The notes: a model not told the origin generated them from the sequence alone. Shown: positions 1 through 16,071, counted from the stretch's first letter. The stretch is DNA of 64,000 nucleotides from Microbacterium sp. SMR1 (GCF_003289625.1 NZ_QMBN01000004.1:207289-271288), one strand, 5' to 3'. Program-made: numbers and translations.

Positions 1-1
1 C

Positions 2-1423
2 TGGGTCTCGACCGTTGCGTCGTCAGCGGCACCGCCGGCATCCGCCCCCGCGCCCGTGACGCTGCCGATCCGCTACGACGGCGACGACCTCGACGATCTC
101 GCCGCCGCACTCGGCTTCAGCCCCGAGGCGCTCGCCGCTCGCCACGTCGCCACGGACTGGACGGTCGCCTTCACGGGCTTCGCCCCCGGGTTCGGCTATC
201 TCGTCGGTGCGGGCTGGGATCTCGACATCCCGCGCCGGCCCTCGCCGCGGACGAGGGTGCCGGCGGGGTCGGTCGGTCTGGCCGGAGCCTTCTCGGGCGC
301 GTACCCCCGCGAGACCCCGGGAGGGTGGCAGCTCATCGGCACGACGGACGCGCCGCTGTTCGATCCGGATGCCGCCCAGCCCGCGCTCCTCGTTCCCGGT
401 GGCGCGGTGCGATTCGATCCCGCGCGCGCCCGCGCCGTCGGGTCGGATGGCGCCCTGCCCGGTCGCACCGCGTCGCCGACTGCGGGGGAGCCGGGCGCCC
501 GCTCGGAGCCTGTCACCGCTCCCGGCGACATCCGCGTCATCTCGCCGGGCCCGCAGGCGACGATTCAGGATGCCGGCCGCTCGGGTCGTGCCGCCGAGGG
601 CGTCGGCGCGGCGGGCGCGGCCGACCCCGCCGCCTGGGCGCTCGCCAACCGTCTCGTCGGCAATCGTGACGGGGCGGCCGCGATCGAGATCGCCGTCGGC
701 GGTTTCCGGGCCGTGGCGGAACGCGATCTGACGGTGGTCGTGACGGGCGCGTGGGCGCGGGTCGAGATCGACGGCCGGACCGGTGACCCGTACGTCGTGC
801 ATGAGTGGCCCGCCGGGACCGAGCTGCGCCTCGACGGATTCCTCGCGGGCACCCGCGCCTACCTGGCGGTGCGCGGCGGATGGGACATCGCCCCCGTTCT
901 GGGCTCGCGGTCGACCGACACGCTCTCGGGGCTCGGCCCGCCGCCGCTTCGGCCGGGTGACGTCGTCGCCGCCGGACGCGAGACCGCCGGGCCGGTCCCC
1001 GCGCTGCCGCTGCATCCGTGGGGTCTGCCGCCGACGGGCACGGATGCCGTTCCCCTCGACATCCCGTTCACGGCCGGCCCGCGCTCGGACTGGCTCACCT
1101 CTTCGTCCCGCCGCCTGCTCGCCGAGGCGACCTGGGTCGTGTCGGCGGCGGCCGACCGGGTCGGCATCCGCCTGGAAGGGCCACGCCTCGAACGCGCGCG
1201 CGGCGAGGAACTGGCGAGCGAGGGGATGGTGCCGGGGGCGATCCAGGTTCCGCCGGCCGGCCAGCCCGTCGTGTTCGGAGTCGACGCGCCCGTGACGGGC
1301 GGGTACCCGGTCGTGGGTGTCGTGACACCGACGGGCCGGAGCCGGCTCGCGCAGGCCCGACCCGGCGATCGCGTGCGGTTGCGTCCGACGGTTCGAGGTG
1401 CGGGTACCGCTCAGCGAGGCTGA
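2..1423 (+). CDS. Fused 5-oxoprolinase subunits PxpB-PxpC, 5'-truncated
   Basis: The frame is open from the first bases, so the true start is upstream; 473 residues are visible. Visible residues about 19-158 are a PxpB (KipI) domain with GFAPGFGYL, PAGSVGLAG and PGGWQLIGT. From about residue 175 it becomes PxpC (KipA) with PGPQATIQDAG and RVGIRLEGP. In the family these subunits act with PxpA in ATP-dependent opening of 5-oxoproline to glutamate in the cytoplasm. PxpB and PxpC are often separate genes; here they are one polypeptide joined by a Pro/Ala/Gly-rich linker. PxpA is not in the window and may lie upstream. A related biotin-dependent amidolyase is possible but no biotin carboxylase part is visible. 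Confidence 0.88.
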   Translation, partial: WVSTVASSAAPPASAPAPVTLPIRYDGDDLDDLAAALGFSPEALAARHVATDWTVAFTGFAPGFGYLVGAGWDLDIPRRPSPRTRVPAGSVGLAGAFSGAYPRETPGGWQLIGTTDAPLFDPDAAQPALLVPGGAVRFDPARARAVGSDGALPGRTASPTAGEPGARSEPVTAPGDIRVISPGPQATIQDAGRSGRAAEGVGAAGAADPAAWALANRLVGNRDGAAAIEIAVGGFRAVAERDLTVVVTGAWARVEIDGRTGDPYVVHEWPAGTELRLDGFLAGTRAYLAVRGGWDIAPVLGSRSTDTLSGLGPPPLRPGDVVAAGRETAGPVPALPLHPWGLPPTGTDAVPLDIPFTAGPRSDWLTSSSRRLLAEATWVVSAAADRVGIRLEGPRLERARGEELASEGMVPGAIQVPPAGQPVVFGVDAPVTGGYPVVGVVTPTGRSRLAQARPGDRVRLRPTVRGAGTAQRG

Positions 1424-1447
1424 TTCGTCAAGGGGGAGAACTCCCCG

Positions 1448-1486
1448 TGTCAAGACCCCGTGCGGATGCGGCGGGTCCCCTAGCGT
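1448..1486 (+). promoter_or_regulatory. Putative leaderless promoter and conserved upstream element of first lipoprotein gene
   Basis: TGTCAAG (1448-1454) lies exactly 46 bases before the ATG at 1494, and TAGCGT (1481-1486) lies 7 bases before it. The same two elements with identical spacing occur before the paralogous gene at 2235. TAGCGT fits a -10 hexamer for a transcript starting at the ATG. TGTCAAG is too far upstream for a standard -35, so it may be a regulator site. Confidence 0.5.
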
Positions 1487-1493
1487 CGAAGCC

Positions 1494-2138
1494 ATGACTC
1501 GCACCAAGACCACCACCTCCGCCGCGCTGCTCGTCTCCGCGGCTCTTCTCCTCGCCGGATGCGGCGGGCAGTCGGGCGACACCGCGGCGTCGGGGGACGC
1601 CGGCGCGTCGTCCGCCCCCTCGTCCTCGTCCTCGTCGTCGTCCGCTCCGGCCGCCAGCGCGCCCGATGTCGCGCCCGCGTCGGGCGAGATGATCACCGGA
1701 ACGGGCTACAGCTTCTCTGTGCCCGAGGGGTGGGCGATCCCCGAGCAGGAGCTCCCCGGCATGGAGCAGGTCGACGTGTTCGTCGCCGATCTCTCCGACC
1801 CCTCCGCGACCTTCGCCGACAACGTCAACGTCGTGCTCTCTCCCGCGCCGCAGGCGATCTCCGCCGACGACGTCGAGAAGTACGGTGTCGAGGAGCTCGA
1901 GGGGCAGGCCGGCGCGACCGACGTCACCGTCCAGGAGCGCACCTCGATCGCCGGCGGCGAATCGGCTCACATCACGGCATCCGTCACGCAGCAGGACGTC
2001 ACCTACAACGTCGACCAGTTCTACCCCTCGCACGATGACCAGACCTACGTCGTGACCTTCTCGTTCAGCCCGGACGTCTCGGAGGCCGACCGTGCGGCCG
2101 TCTACGACGCCGTCCTCGCCTCGTGGGCGTGGGCCTGA
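1494..2138 (+). CDS. Secreted lipoprotein, paralogue of the next gene
   Basis: 214 residues. A lipoprotein signal peptide ends in LLLAGC with the lipidated cysteine at residue 23, followed by a Ser/Ala-rich linker of about 40 residues. The globular part starts at GTGYSFSVPEGW and is related to small actinobacterial lipoproteins of unknown function. ATG 1494 was chosen because earlier in-frame starts would put about 30 non-signal residues before the signal peptide. There is no Shine-Dalgarno sequence. It is the first of a tandem pair. The protein probably sits on the outer face of the membrane; the function is not recognised. Confidence 0.85.
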   Translation: MTRTKTTTSAALLVSAALLLAGCGGQSGDTAASGDAGASSAPSSSSSSSSAPAASAPDVAPASGEMITGTGYSFSVPEGWAIPEQELPGMEQVDVFVADLSDPSATFADNVNVVLSPAPQAISADDVEKYGVEELEGQAGATDVTVQERTSIAGGESAHITASVTQQDVTYNVDQFYPSHDDQTYVVTFSFSPDVSEADRAAVYDAVLASWAWA

Positions 2139-2188
2139 TCCTCACTCCCGCAACGCGCCGTCCGCTCCCGCAGCGGGCGGCGTTCGCG

Positions 2189-2227
2189 TGTCAAGGGGAG
2201 TGCCGGCGCGGCGGATTCGCCTACCGT
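2189..2227 (+). promoter_or_regulatory. Putative leaderless promoter and conserved upstream element of second lipoprotein gene
   Basis: TGTCAAG at 2189-2195 lies 46 bases before the ATG at 2235, and TACCGT at 2222-2227 lies 7 bases before it. This matches the layout before the paralogue at 1494, although the sequence between the two elements differs. The conserved spacing suggests that both elements are functional. Confidence 0.5.
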
Positions 2228-2234
2228 GTGAGGC

Positions 2235-2843
2235 ATGACGCGCTCCCGGATCGCTCCGATCGCCGCCGCGCTCATCTCGGCGGCGCTGCTGCTCGCGGCG
2301 TGCGACGCGCGGCCGGGCGGGATCGGCGGGGCCTCCGGATCCTCCGCCCCCGGCTCGGCATCGGCGACTCCGACGCCCACCGCGACCTCGTCGAGCGACG
2401 CCGCCCCCGGCGAGACGGTGCGAGGGACCGGATACAGCTTCGCCGTGCCGGCTGGCTGGGCGGTGCCCGCCGAGGACCCGACGGGCGGGCAGGTCGACGT
2501 CTTCGTCTCGGAGTCCGCCGACGCCGACGGTCGGTACATCAGCGTCGTCGTCTCTCCCGGCGTCATCACGCCGGCCGATGTCGAGGCCGACGGGGCCGCG
2601 AGCCTCGAGGCGGTCGGGGCCACCGACGTGTCGCTGGAGGATCGTGTCGACATCGCGGGCAGCGAGTCGGCCCACCTCGTGGCGACGCTCGCGCAGGACG
2701 GCGCGGAGACGCTGATCGACCAGTACTACGCGACGCAAGACGAGCAGACCTTCGTCATCACCATCGCGTCTCCGGCCGACACCACCGACGACGATCGACG
2801 TCGCCTCGCGGACACGGTGCTCTCGAGCTGGGCCTGGGAGTGA
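2235..2843 (+). CDS. Secreted lipoprotein, tandem paralogue
   Basis: 202 residues with a signal peptide ending LLLAAC (cysteine 23), a Ser/Thr/Pro linker and a globular domain beginning GTGYSFAVPAGW. This aligns with the previous gene along its length (GTGYSF.VP.GWA.P, QVDVFV, AGSESAHLVAT against AGGESAHITAS). The pair looks like a tandem duplication that kept its upstream element. The intergenic gap is 96 bases. Function unknown; probably anchored to the outer face of the membrane. Confidence 0.85.
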   Translation: MTRSRIAPIAAALISAALLLAACDARPGGIGGASGSSAPGSASATPTPTATSSSDAAPGETVRGTGYSFAVPAGWAVPAEDPTGGQVDVFVSESADADGRYISVVVSPGVITPADVEADGAASLEAVGATDVSLEDRVDIAGSESAHLVATLAQDGAETLIDQYYATQDEQTFVITIASPADTTDDDRRRLADTVLSSWAWE

Positions 2844-2904
2844 CCCACGACCTCGGGTGGCGCGCATTTATACCGCAGCATCCGGGGGTCGTCAAGGATT
2901 GCGC

Positions 2905-2933
2905 TGGACATGGCGCGTCGCGACGCCTATAGT
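2905..2933 (+). promoter_or_regulatory. rpoB promoter
   Basis: TGGACA (2905-2910), a 17-base spacer and TATAGT (2928-2933) give a good sigma-70-type promoter about 160 bases before the rpoB start. It lies after the lipoprotein gene and shows that rpoBC can be transcribed independently of anything upstream. Confidence 0.75.
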
Positions 2934-3092
2934 TGGTAGTTGCGCTCCCGTCCCCCTTGCCCTCATATGGTGGTCGGCTTGTGCTCTGCGCGATTCCGCC
3001 CGTCCGACGGCGTGAGACGCGAGAGCTCGGACCGGGAGCACTCCACCTGACGACAAGGAACCGGCCCCACCCGGGCCACGGAGGTAATCCCC

Positions 3093-6587
<3,495 letters not shown>

Positions 6588-6628
6588 TCCGGCCAGGCAA
6601 CGAACAGAATTCCGACACAGGAGAATCA

Positions 6629-10501
<3,873 letters not shown>

Positions 10502-10517
10502 TCGATCGCTGATCTCG

Positions 10518-10550
10518 CGAAGGGCCCCGGGCATGTCCCGGGGCCCTTCG
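10518..10550 (+). terminator. rpoBC terminator
   Basis: A perfect 14-bp stem (10518-10531 with 10537-10550, CGAAGGGCCCCGGG and its complement) with a five-base loop follows rpoC, then TCGTCGT. The T-run is weak, as is common in high-GC actinobacteria. Confidence 0.9.
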
Positions 10551-10596
10551 TCGTGTCGGTGGGCGAGAGCGCTTCCCGTCGGATTAGCGTGGAGAC

Positions 10597-11184
10597 GTGG
10601 CACGCATCGGTGGTCGGAATGTCGTCTTCGCGTGGATCGTCGGGGTCCTCTGCGCGGGCGTCATCGGGGTGCTGGCAGTGCTGACCGTGCCGCTCGTGTC
10701 GACGGGCATGGGACTGCTCGGCGGCAGCGGAGCGGGCGCCGGCGGTGAGGCCGCTGCGGCGGACGGCCCGCAGGAATGTCGGGATCTGTACCCCGAGGCG
10801 CTCTGGGTGACCCTCCAGTACGCCCCCGGCGCGAAGCTCGAGCAGTCGCAGGACGCCCCCGTGTCGACCGCCGTGGCCCTCGTCGAGGCGCTCGCGCCGG
10901 AGGTGCGCTTCACCTGCAGCTGGACCTCCGACGCGGGGTCGATCTCGACCACGGTCGGAGCGGTGGGGACGGATGCCGGTTCGATCGCGGCATCCGCGCT
11001 GCCCGCTCAGGGCTTCACGTGCGACGAGCGCGGCGCGCGCACGCTCTGCTCGCGCACCGCCGGCGACCTCGTCGAGACGATCGAGGCAGGGGGCGGGCGC
11101 TGGGTGTCGACGTCGCAGTCGGCGTGGCATCCCGAGCAGTACGCCAGCCGGGTCGGAAACGCGGTCTTCACGTCGGGCGACTGA
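10597..11184 (+). CDS. Membrane-anchored exported protein, unknown function
   Basis: 195 residues. An N-terminal membrane segment at about residues 9-40 is followed by an Ala/Gly linker and an outside domain with cysteines in ECRDLYP, RFTCSW, GFTCDE and TLCSRT. The GTG start has TAGCGT six bases upstream and no Shine-Dalgarno sequence, suggesting a leaderless transcript. The outside domain resembles that of the lipoprotein on the opposite strand at 11224-11871: the same cysteine order, GFTC, and a closing PEQYASRV against PEGYTTGI. Only 39 bases separate the two convergent stop codons. Function not recognised. Confidence 0.8.
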   Translation: MARIGGRNVVFAWIVGVLCAGVIGVLAVLTVPLVSTGMGLLGGSGAGAGGEAAAADGPQECRDLYPEALWVTLQYAPGAKLEQSQDAPVSTAVALVEALAPEVRFTCSWTSDAGSISTTVGAVGTDAGSIAASALPAQGFTCDERGARTLCSRTAGDLVETIEAGGGRWVSTSQSAWHPEQYASRVGNAVFTSGD

Positions 11185-11223
11185 CCTCGTTGCGCGCCCG
11201 GTCGCCCCGGGTCGTGCGACCCC

Positions 11224-11871
11224 TCAGGGAGCGGGTGTGGCCGCTCCCGCCGGCCACACCGAGGCGATGATGCCGGTCGTGTACCCCTCGGGGGCGAGGT
11301 GCGAGAACTGGGTGTCGATGAGCACGCCGTCGCGGAAGAAGAGCGTCCGTCCGTCGGTGACGGGGTAGCGCGCGTTCTGCCAGGTCTTCTCGCAGCGCAC
11401 GCCGCCCGCCGGTTCGTAGCAGGTGAACCCGATCTCGGTGAGCTCGTTGAAGAAATCGATCACCGGGTTGCGCTCGGCGTAGGCGATCGTGGTCTCGATC
11501 TTCGCGGTATCGGCGGCCGGGTCGGCCCAGACGCAGCGCAGTGACCCGTCCGGAAGCGACCCGCTCTCGCCGAAGGCCGCGTCGTTCAGCGGCACCGACG
11601 CGAGCGCGGCGCGTGCGGGGGCGCCCAGGATGCCGGCGCAGTCGCGGGGGAGGACCGTCGTCGAGACGACAGAGCCGGATGCCGTCGGCGGCGGGCCGCC
11701 CGCTTCGGCGGAGACCGTCATGGCCGGGGTCGGGCTCGGGGCATCTGCGGACGCGCTCGTATCGGGTGCCGGCCCGGCGGCGGTCCCCGGTTCCGGGGCG
11801 CATCCCGCGAGCAATGCGGCCGCGATGAGGAGAGCGGCCGGCGCGAGGCGGGGAAGGGCGCGCGAGGTCAT
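11224..11871 (-). CDS. Secreted lipoprotein, convergent relative of 10597-11184
   Basis: 215 residues. The signal peptide ends LLAGC (cysteine 24), then comes a Pro/Ala/Ser/Thr-rich linker to about residue 75. The globular part has cysteines in RDCAGI, LRCVW, GFTCYE and VRCEKT, spaced as in the gene at 10597. The ATG at 11871 is the only start that gives a proper lipoprotein signal. The gene converges on its neighbour; a six-bp hairpin (11209-11222) lies between them. Probably anchored to the outer face of the membrane; function unknown. Confidence 0.82.
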   Translation of the reverse strand: MTSRALPRLAPAALLIAAALLAGCAPEPGTAAGPAPDTSASADAPSPTPAMTVSAEAGGPPPTASGSVVSTTVLPRDCAGILGAPARAALASVPLNDAAFGESGSLPDGSLRCVWADPAADTAKIETTIAYAERNPVIDFFNELTEIGFTCYEPAGGVRCEKTWQNARYPVTDGRTLFFRDGVLIDTQFSHLAPEGYTTGIIASVWPAGAATPAP

Positions 11872-12000
11872 GGCACGACGATACGTCCGCTCGCACGCGC
11901 GGGTGCGCAGACACGTCGGCACGCCTGCGCGGCACGCCCGCATCGCCGGGATATCCTCGCCTCTGCGGCGGCACCGGCCACCGCGTGAGGAGCACATCGC

Positions 12001-13116
12001 ATGAGCGACCCCAAGTACGGCGAGCCGGTCGAAGAGCCGAAGCCGGTGGACGACGTCGTGGGCAGCGCCCGGGCCGGGCTCGCCGACGCCGAGGCGTCGC
12101 GCGATGCGGTCTCGGCCGACGACTGGGATGCCGCCTACGCCGGTTCCGGAACTCTCCCCGAGCGGTCCGCGAGCGCCGACGCCTCGACCGACCGAGCCGT
12201 CGCCGACGGAACGACCTCCGACGCGGATGCCGCTCGGATCGATGCCGCCGCAGCGCGCGACGAGCGCACCGACACCGTCGGCTCGTCGTCGAACGACGCG
12301 TGGAACTCGCCGAGCGAGTGGGACACCCCGCGCGACGCCGAGGCGGATGCTGCGGCGACGACTGACCGGGATGCCGCCGCGGGCGGGGCAGCAGGCGCCG
12401 CCGCCGCTACGACCGCCGCGGGCGGAGCAGCCGCGAGCGACACCGCCACGCGCGCCTACGGTGCCGATGACACCGACGCCGGCGCCACGCGCACCGTGAG
12501 CGCGAGCGAGCCCGTCGCCGAGACGCCGGCGGCTGCGGCCCCGAGCCCGCAGCCGATCTTCGTCCAGGCCCCCGAGGCGCCGACTCCGCGGGGCAACCGT
12601 GGAGCGGCCGGTGCCATCGGCCTCCTGGCGGCCATCGCCTTCGCGCTGATCTACCTCGGCGCGGCCCTGGGCATCGACGCCGTACGCGGCGAGGTGACGA
12701 CGGCCAACATCGGCGATCAGGCCCTCGCCGCCGCCACCTCGTGGTGGTTCTGGGTTCCCGTCGTGGTGTTCTTCCTCGCCTTCTGGATCCTGGGCGCGTT
12801 CATCAACCGCGGCCGCTGGGGCCTGTGGGTCCTCCTCGGACTCCTCGTGGGCCTCGCGTCCTACGCGGGGCACATCGCCGGACAGCTCTTCCAGGCGCCG
12901 TTCTGGACGATCGCCCCGAGCCAGGCCCTGACCATCGTCGGCGAGCAGGCGTTCGCGCCGCTCGCACTCGTCGCTCTGGTCGCGGGTCGCGAGCTGACGA
13001 TCTGGTTCGGCGCGTGGGTCGCCGCCCGCGGACGCCGAGTCACCGAGCTCAACGCTGAGGCGCAGCGCGAATACGAGCGCACCCTCGAGGCGGGGCCTCA
13101 GCTGCACCGCTACTGA
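12001..13116 (+). CDS. Membrane protein with long Ala/Asp-rich cytoplasmic N-terminus
   Basis: 371 residues. The first about 195 residues are low complexity, rich in Ala, Asp, Thr and Ser, without hydrophobic segments. The rest has about four membrane segments (GAIGLLAAIAFALIYLG, WWFWVPVVVFFLAFWIL, GLWVLLGLLVGLASYAG, then ALVALVAGRELTIWF). The start has a Shine-Dalgarno-like TGAGGAG at a gap of 9 bases. The stop overlaps the next start by one base (TGATG), so the two are translationally coupled. Family not recognised; no catalytic motif is seen. Confidence 0.8.
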   Translation: MSDPKYGEPVEEPKPVDDVVGSARAGLADAEASRDAVSADDWDAAYAGSGTLPERSASADASTDRAVADGTTSDADAARIDAAAARDERTDTVGSSSNDAWNSPSEWDTPRDAEADAAATTDRDAAAGGAAGAAAATTAAGGAAASDTATRAYGADDTDAGATRTVSASEPVAETPAAAAPSPQPIFVQAPEAPTPRGNRGAAGAIGLLAAIAFALIYLGAALGIDAVRGEVTTANIGDQALAAATSWWFWVPVVVFFLAFWILGAFINRGRWGLWVLLGLLVGLASYAGHIAGQLFQAPFWTIAPSQALTIVGEQAFAPLALVALVAGRELTIWFGAWVAARGRRVTELNAEAQREYERTLEAGPQLHRY

Positions 13117-13589
13117 TGTCCACCCCCTCCGGCGGAATGCGCCCCGGGCTCGCCACCGCATTCGCGGTCGTGGGCTTCGGGGCGCTCGCCATCTGCGGCC
13201 TCGGCATCCTGAGCCTGGTGACCGGCCAGGACGTCGTCGCCGTCCGCGGTCTCGGCCCGATCCCGGGCGCCGTCGGCTTCGGCGCCGCGGTCATCGCGAT
13301 CGCTGCCACGCTGGCCACCGTGCTGCGGGTGCCGCGCCCCTCGTACGCGATCTCGGTTCCGGTGGGCATCGTCGCGCTGCTGTCGTATCTCGCCGGCCTG
13401 GTCGTGGCCGCGCTGCTCGTCGGGGTCGACGCGGCGCGAGCCCTGGCCGCGGCCGGCGGTTTCGCGGTCTCCTGGTTCGGCGTGCTCCTCGTCGCCGCGG
13501 CGGCGATCTCGGGCTGGACGGCCGTCGCGCTGGTCCGCACGCGCGCGACTCCGCCACGGTGGGCCTGGGAACGCGACGAGGACGAATGA
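13116..13589 (+). CDS. Small four-segment membrane protein
   Basis: 157 residues with four hydrophobic segments (about residues 12-36, 46-68, 76-100 and 106-135) and a charged C-terminal tail ending in acidic residues. Its start shares one base with the stop of the gene before it, so the two products may act together in the membrane. Function unknown. Confidence 0.8.
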   Translation: MSTPSGGMRPGLATAFAVVGFGALAICGLGILSLVTGQDVVAVRGLGPIPGAVGFGAAVIAIAATLATVLRVPRPSYAISVPVGIVALLSYLAGLVVAALLVGVDAARALAAAGGFAVSWFGVLLVAAAAISGWTAVALVRTRATPPRWAWERDEDE

Positions 13590-13634
13590 CGCGAAATCCC
13601 GGACCGACCGGCTCGGATCGGTCACAATAGGCCC

Positions 13635-14297
13635 GTGGAGCGGTCGCTCGAGACCCAGGTCAGCCAGGCGGTGGATGCCTGGCTGCGCTGGCTGCCGCGC
13701 TGGCAGCCAGCGACGCACCGAGGGCGCATCGCTCCCTGCCGTCGCTGCATCGGTTCGCCGGTGCTGTCGGCGGTGGGTCTCGGGTCGGACGTCCCGCACG
13801 GCGTGCAGCACGGACTCTCCACACGCATGAAGGCGATCGTGGATGCCGCCGTCGCTGAGTACACCTCGCGCAACCTGCCGATGCTGCAGGCCGAGCTCGA
13901 CCAGCAGGCCGCACGCAACCGCGCGCGTACGTACCGGCCCTCCGAAGGGCTCGAGCCCGAGTTCGACGGCCTGCCGCTCGATCCGGAACCGGTGGCCGGG
14001 GCGCCGTTCCTCTTCACCATCTCCGGCCTCGCGCAGGAGTCCGACGACGCCGTGCCCGAACTGCCGCCGCTCAGCAGCGAGGCGAAAGCCGCCCTGCGGC
14101 AGGAGGTCGGTCTCGCCGACGACTACGCCAACATGATCGGGCGCGAGGTCTGCGCGGTGCTGCTGCACCACCGGCTGCGCGTGCAGGCCGCCGTCGCGCA
14201 GCATGTCGAGCCCCAGATCGAGGCGATGCTCGCCGAGCTCACGCGGTCGCTCGATGCGCCCTTCGAGCCCGGCGCGGAGCGCGGCGGTGAACCGTGA
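13635..14297 (+). CDS. Hypothetical cytoplasmic protein
   Basis: 220 residues with no signal peptide or membrane segment. It begins at GTG 13635, with an AT-rich hexamer (CACAAT) six bases upstream and no Shine-Dalgarno sequence. It contains CRRC near residue 36, then a mostly helical acidic middle (LDPEPVAGAPFLFTI) and a long C-terminal helix region with many Gln, Ala and Val. I do not recognise the family. Codon use matches the neighbours. Confidence 0.72.
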   Translation: MERSLETQVSQAVDAWLRWLPRWQPATHRGRIAPCRRCIGSPVLSAVGLGSDVPHGVQHGLSTRMKAIVDAAVAEYTSRNLPMLQAELDQQAARNRARTYRPSEGLEPEFDGLPLDPEPVAGAPFLFTISGLAQESDDAVPELPPLSSEAKAALRQEVGLADDYANMIGREVCAVLLHHRLRVQAAVAQHVEPQIEAMLAELTRSLDAPFEPGAERGGEP

Positions 14298-14337
14298 CGG
14301 CGGTGACGCGGCGTCGCGGGCCCTATCGTGGGATGCG

Positions 14338-16014
14338 ATGACCACCTCCGGCAACGAATCGCTCCTCATCCTGCTCGTCGTCCTCTCGACGGTGCTGGGT
14401 GCGGTCCTCTATGTCTGGACGGCGCTGGCGCTGGCCGGGCTCTTCCGCAAGACCGACGAGGAGCCGTGGCAGGGGTGGGTGCCGCTGCTGAACATCGCGG
14501 TCGTGCTGCGCATCGGCGGCTTCAGCCCGTGGCTCGTCCTCATCGGCCTCGTCCCGGTGCTCGGGCCGCTCGCGGTGTACGTGCTGCTGGTGATGGCGGC
14601 GCACCGCATCGGCCGCGGCTTCGGCGCCGGTCCCGGCATGACGGTGCTCGCCGCACTGCTCTTCGTCGTGTGGGCCAGCATCCTCGGTCTCGGTCCCGCC
14701 CGCTGGCGGGGCGAGCAGGCCGCCGAGGTCACGGCGCCGCCGTGGGTCTTCACCCCGCCGCTGTCCGAGTCGGATCCGGAGCGCGACGCGCAGTTCCGCC
14801 CGGCCCGCTCTCCCGAGCCGGCGGCGCCGCCGACGCTGGCGAGCCCGACCCTGTCGGCACGTCACTTCAGCCCCGAGCCGCACGCCGCCAGCGGTGAGGC
14901 CGACGCGGCCGCCGTACCCGAGCGCGAAGAGGCGCCGACCGACCTGCAGCCGTCGCCGTGGGCGCCGCCGTCGCCGTTCGCCCCCGCCGCGACCACCCCA
15001 GCCTCGTCCACCCCCGACGTTTCCGCGCCGGCACCCGATCGCAGCCGGTCGGCGACCGAGCCGGCCGTCGAGCCGGCCGCTCCGGACGTTCACCCGGTCG
15101 AGCCGGAACCCGTGGCCGCCGAGCCCGCCGCGGCATCCTCTCCTGAGCAGCAGCCCGACGACGCCCCGGCGCAGCCCGAGGCCCGGCCCGCGTTCTCGGA
15201 GCCGGCCCCGAGAGAGGCGCGCGAGCCGATCCTGCGCGAACCCGCCCCGCAGGTCGAGACGCGGCCCGATGAGGATGCCGCCATCCGCGACGCGGACGCC
15301 GACGAAGACGGATCCGACGACGCGCGCTGGCCGTCCGAGATCGACGACGTCTCGGCGATCTCGCCGTCGCCGTTCCCGTCGCGGGCGGCATCCGATCGTC
15401 CCGGTGTGGTCCCGTCGTTCGCCGACCCCGACTCCGCGTCCGGCTTCGGGGCGGGTCGCCGCACCTGGGATGCCGTCTCGGCGACGCCGATCGCCCGCCG
15501 CGCCTTCGCGCGCACGCCCGACGAGTTCCCGGAGCTGTCCGACGAGGTCTCCGCGGTCGCGAGCGCTCCGGCGGCGGGGGCTCCGCGGACGGCCGAAGCG
15601 GCGGTCCCCGCCCAGCTGCGCCGCGCCGAGGTCTCCGACGACGGCGACGTCGACCACACCGTCGTCGTCGCTCGGCGCCGGGTGTACTGGCAGTTGGTGC
15701 TGCCCGACGGGGAGATCGCACCGCTCACCGGTGACGTCGCGATCGTCGGGCGTCAGCCCGCGCCGGACCCCGCCTACCCGCGTGCCCAGCTCGTGGCCAT
15801 CGAGGACCGCACGCGCACCGTCTCCAAGACGCACGCCCGTCTCGAACTGCGCTCGGGGCTGTGGCACATCACCGACCTGCACTCGACGAACGGCGTCGTG
15901 CTGACGAACTTCCTCGGGACCGAGATCGAGCTCGAGCCCGGATCGGACGCGCCGGCGGGCGAGCGCTTCCTCCTCGGCGACGCCGAACTGCGCATCGAGC
16001 GGCCCGGAGCCTGA
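14338..16014 (+). CDS. Membrane protein with C-terminal FHA domain
   Basis: 558 residues. Three or four N-terminal membrane segments (residues about 8-125) include the amphipathic stretch EEPWQGWVPLLNI. A Pro/Ala/Glu-rich disordered region of about 300 residues follows. The C-terminus (about 450-556) is a forkhead-associated domain with the usual phosphothreonine-binding pattern: VAIVGR, SKTHARL and HSTNG. FHA domains bind phosphothreonine, so this is probably a substrate or reader of a Ser/Thr protein kinase at the membrane; no kinase gene is in the window. ATG 14338 was chosen, with TATCGT eight bases upstream; longer frames lack a sensible N-terminus. Confidence 0.85.
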   Translation: MTTSGNESLLILLVVLSTVLGAVLYVWTALALAGLFRKTDEEPWQGWVPLLNIAVVLRIGGFSPWLVLIGLVPVLGPLAVYVLLVMAAHRIGRGFGAGPGMTVLAALLFVVWASILGLGPARWRGEQAAEVTAPPWVFTPPLSESDPERDAQFRPARSPEPAAPPTLASPTLSARHFSPEPHAASGEADAAAVPEREEAPTDLQPSPWAPPSPFAPAATTPASSTPDVSAPAPDRSRSATEPAVEPAAPDVHPVEPEPVAAEPAAASSPEQQPDDAPAQPEARPAFSEPAPREAREPILREPAPQVETRPDEDAAIRDADADEDGSDDARWPSEIDDVSAISPSPFPSRAASDRPGVVPSFADPDSASGFGAGRRTWDAVSATPIARRAFARTPDEFPELSDEVSAVASAPAAGAPRTAEAAVPAQLRRAEVSDDGDVDHTVVVARRRVYWQLVLPDGEIAPLTGDVAIVGRQPAPDPAYPRAQLVAIEDRTRTVSKTHARLELRSGLWHITDLHSTNGVVLTNFLGTEIELEPGSDAPAGERFLLGDAELRIERPGA

Positions 16015-16042
16015 CGCCGATACCACCGGCTCGCATCGGCGT

Positions 16043-16071
16043 TTGCCCGCCTCGCCGGAGAGGCGTATCAT
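16043..16071 (+). promoter_or_regulatory. str operon promoter
   Basis: TTGCCC (16043-16048), a 17-base spacer and TATCAT (16066-16071) lie about 205 bases before rpsL. A small dyad (CGCCTC at 16048-16053 and GAGGCG at 16060-16065) fills the spacer and might be an operator. The leader to rpsL is about 195 bases. Confidence 0.75.

Noticed and set aside
11209..11222. Six-bp hairpin between convergent genes as terminator
   Set aside because: Stem too short and two-base loop; too weak to call.
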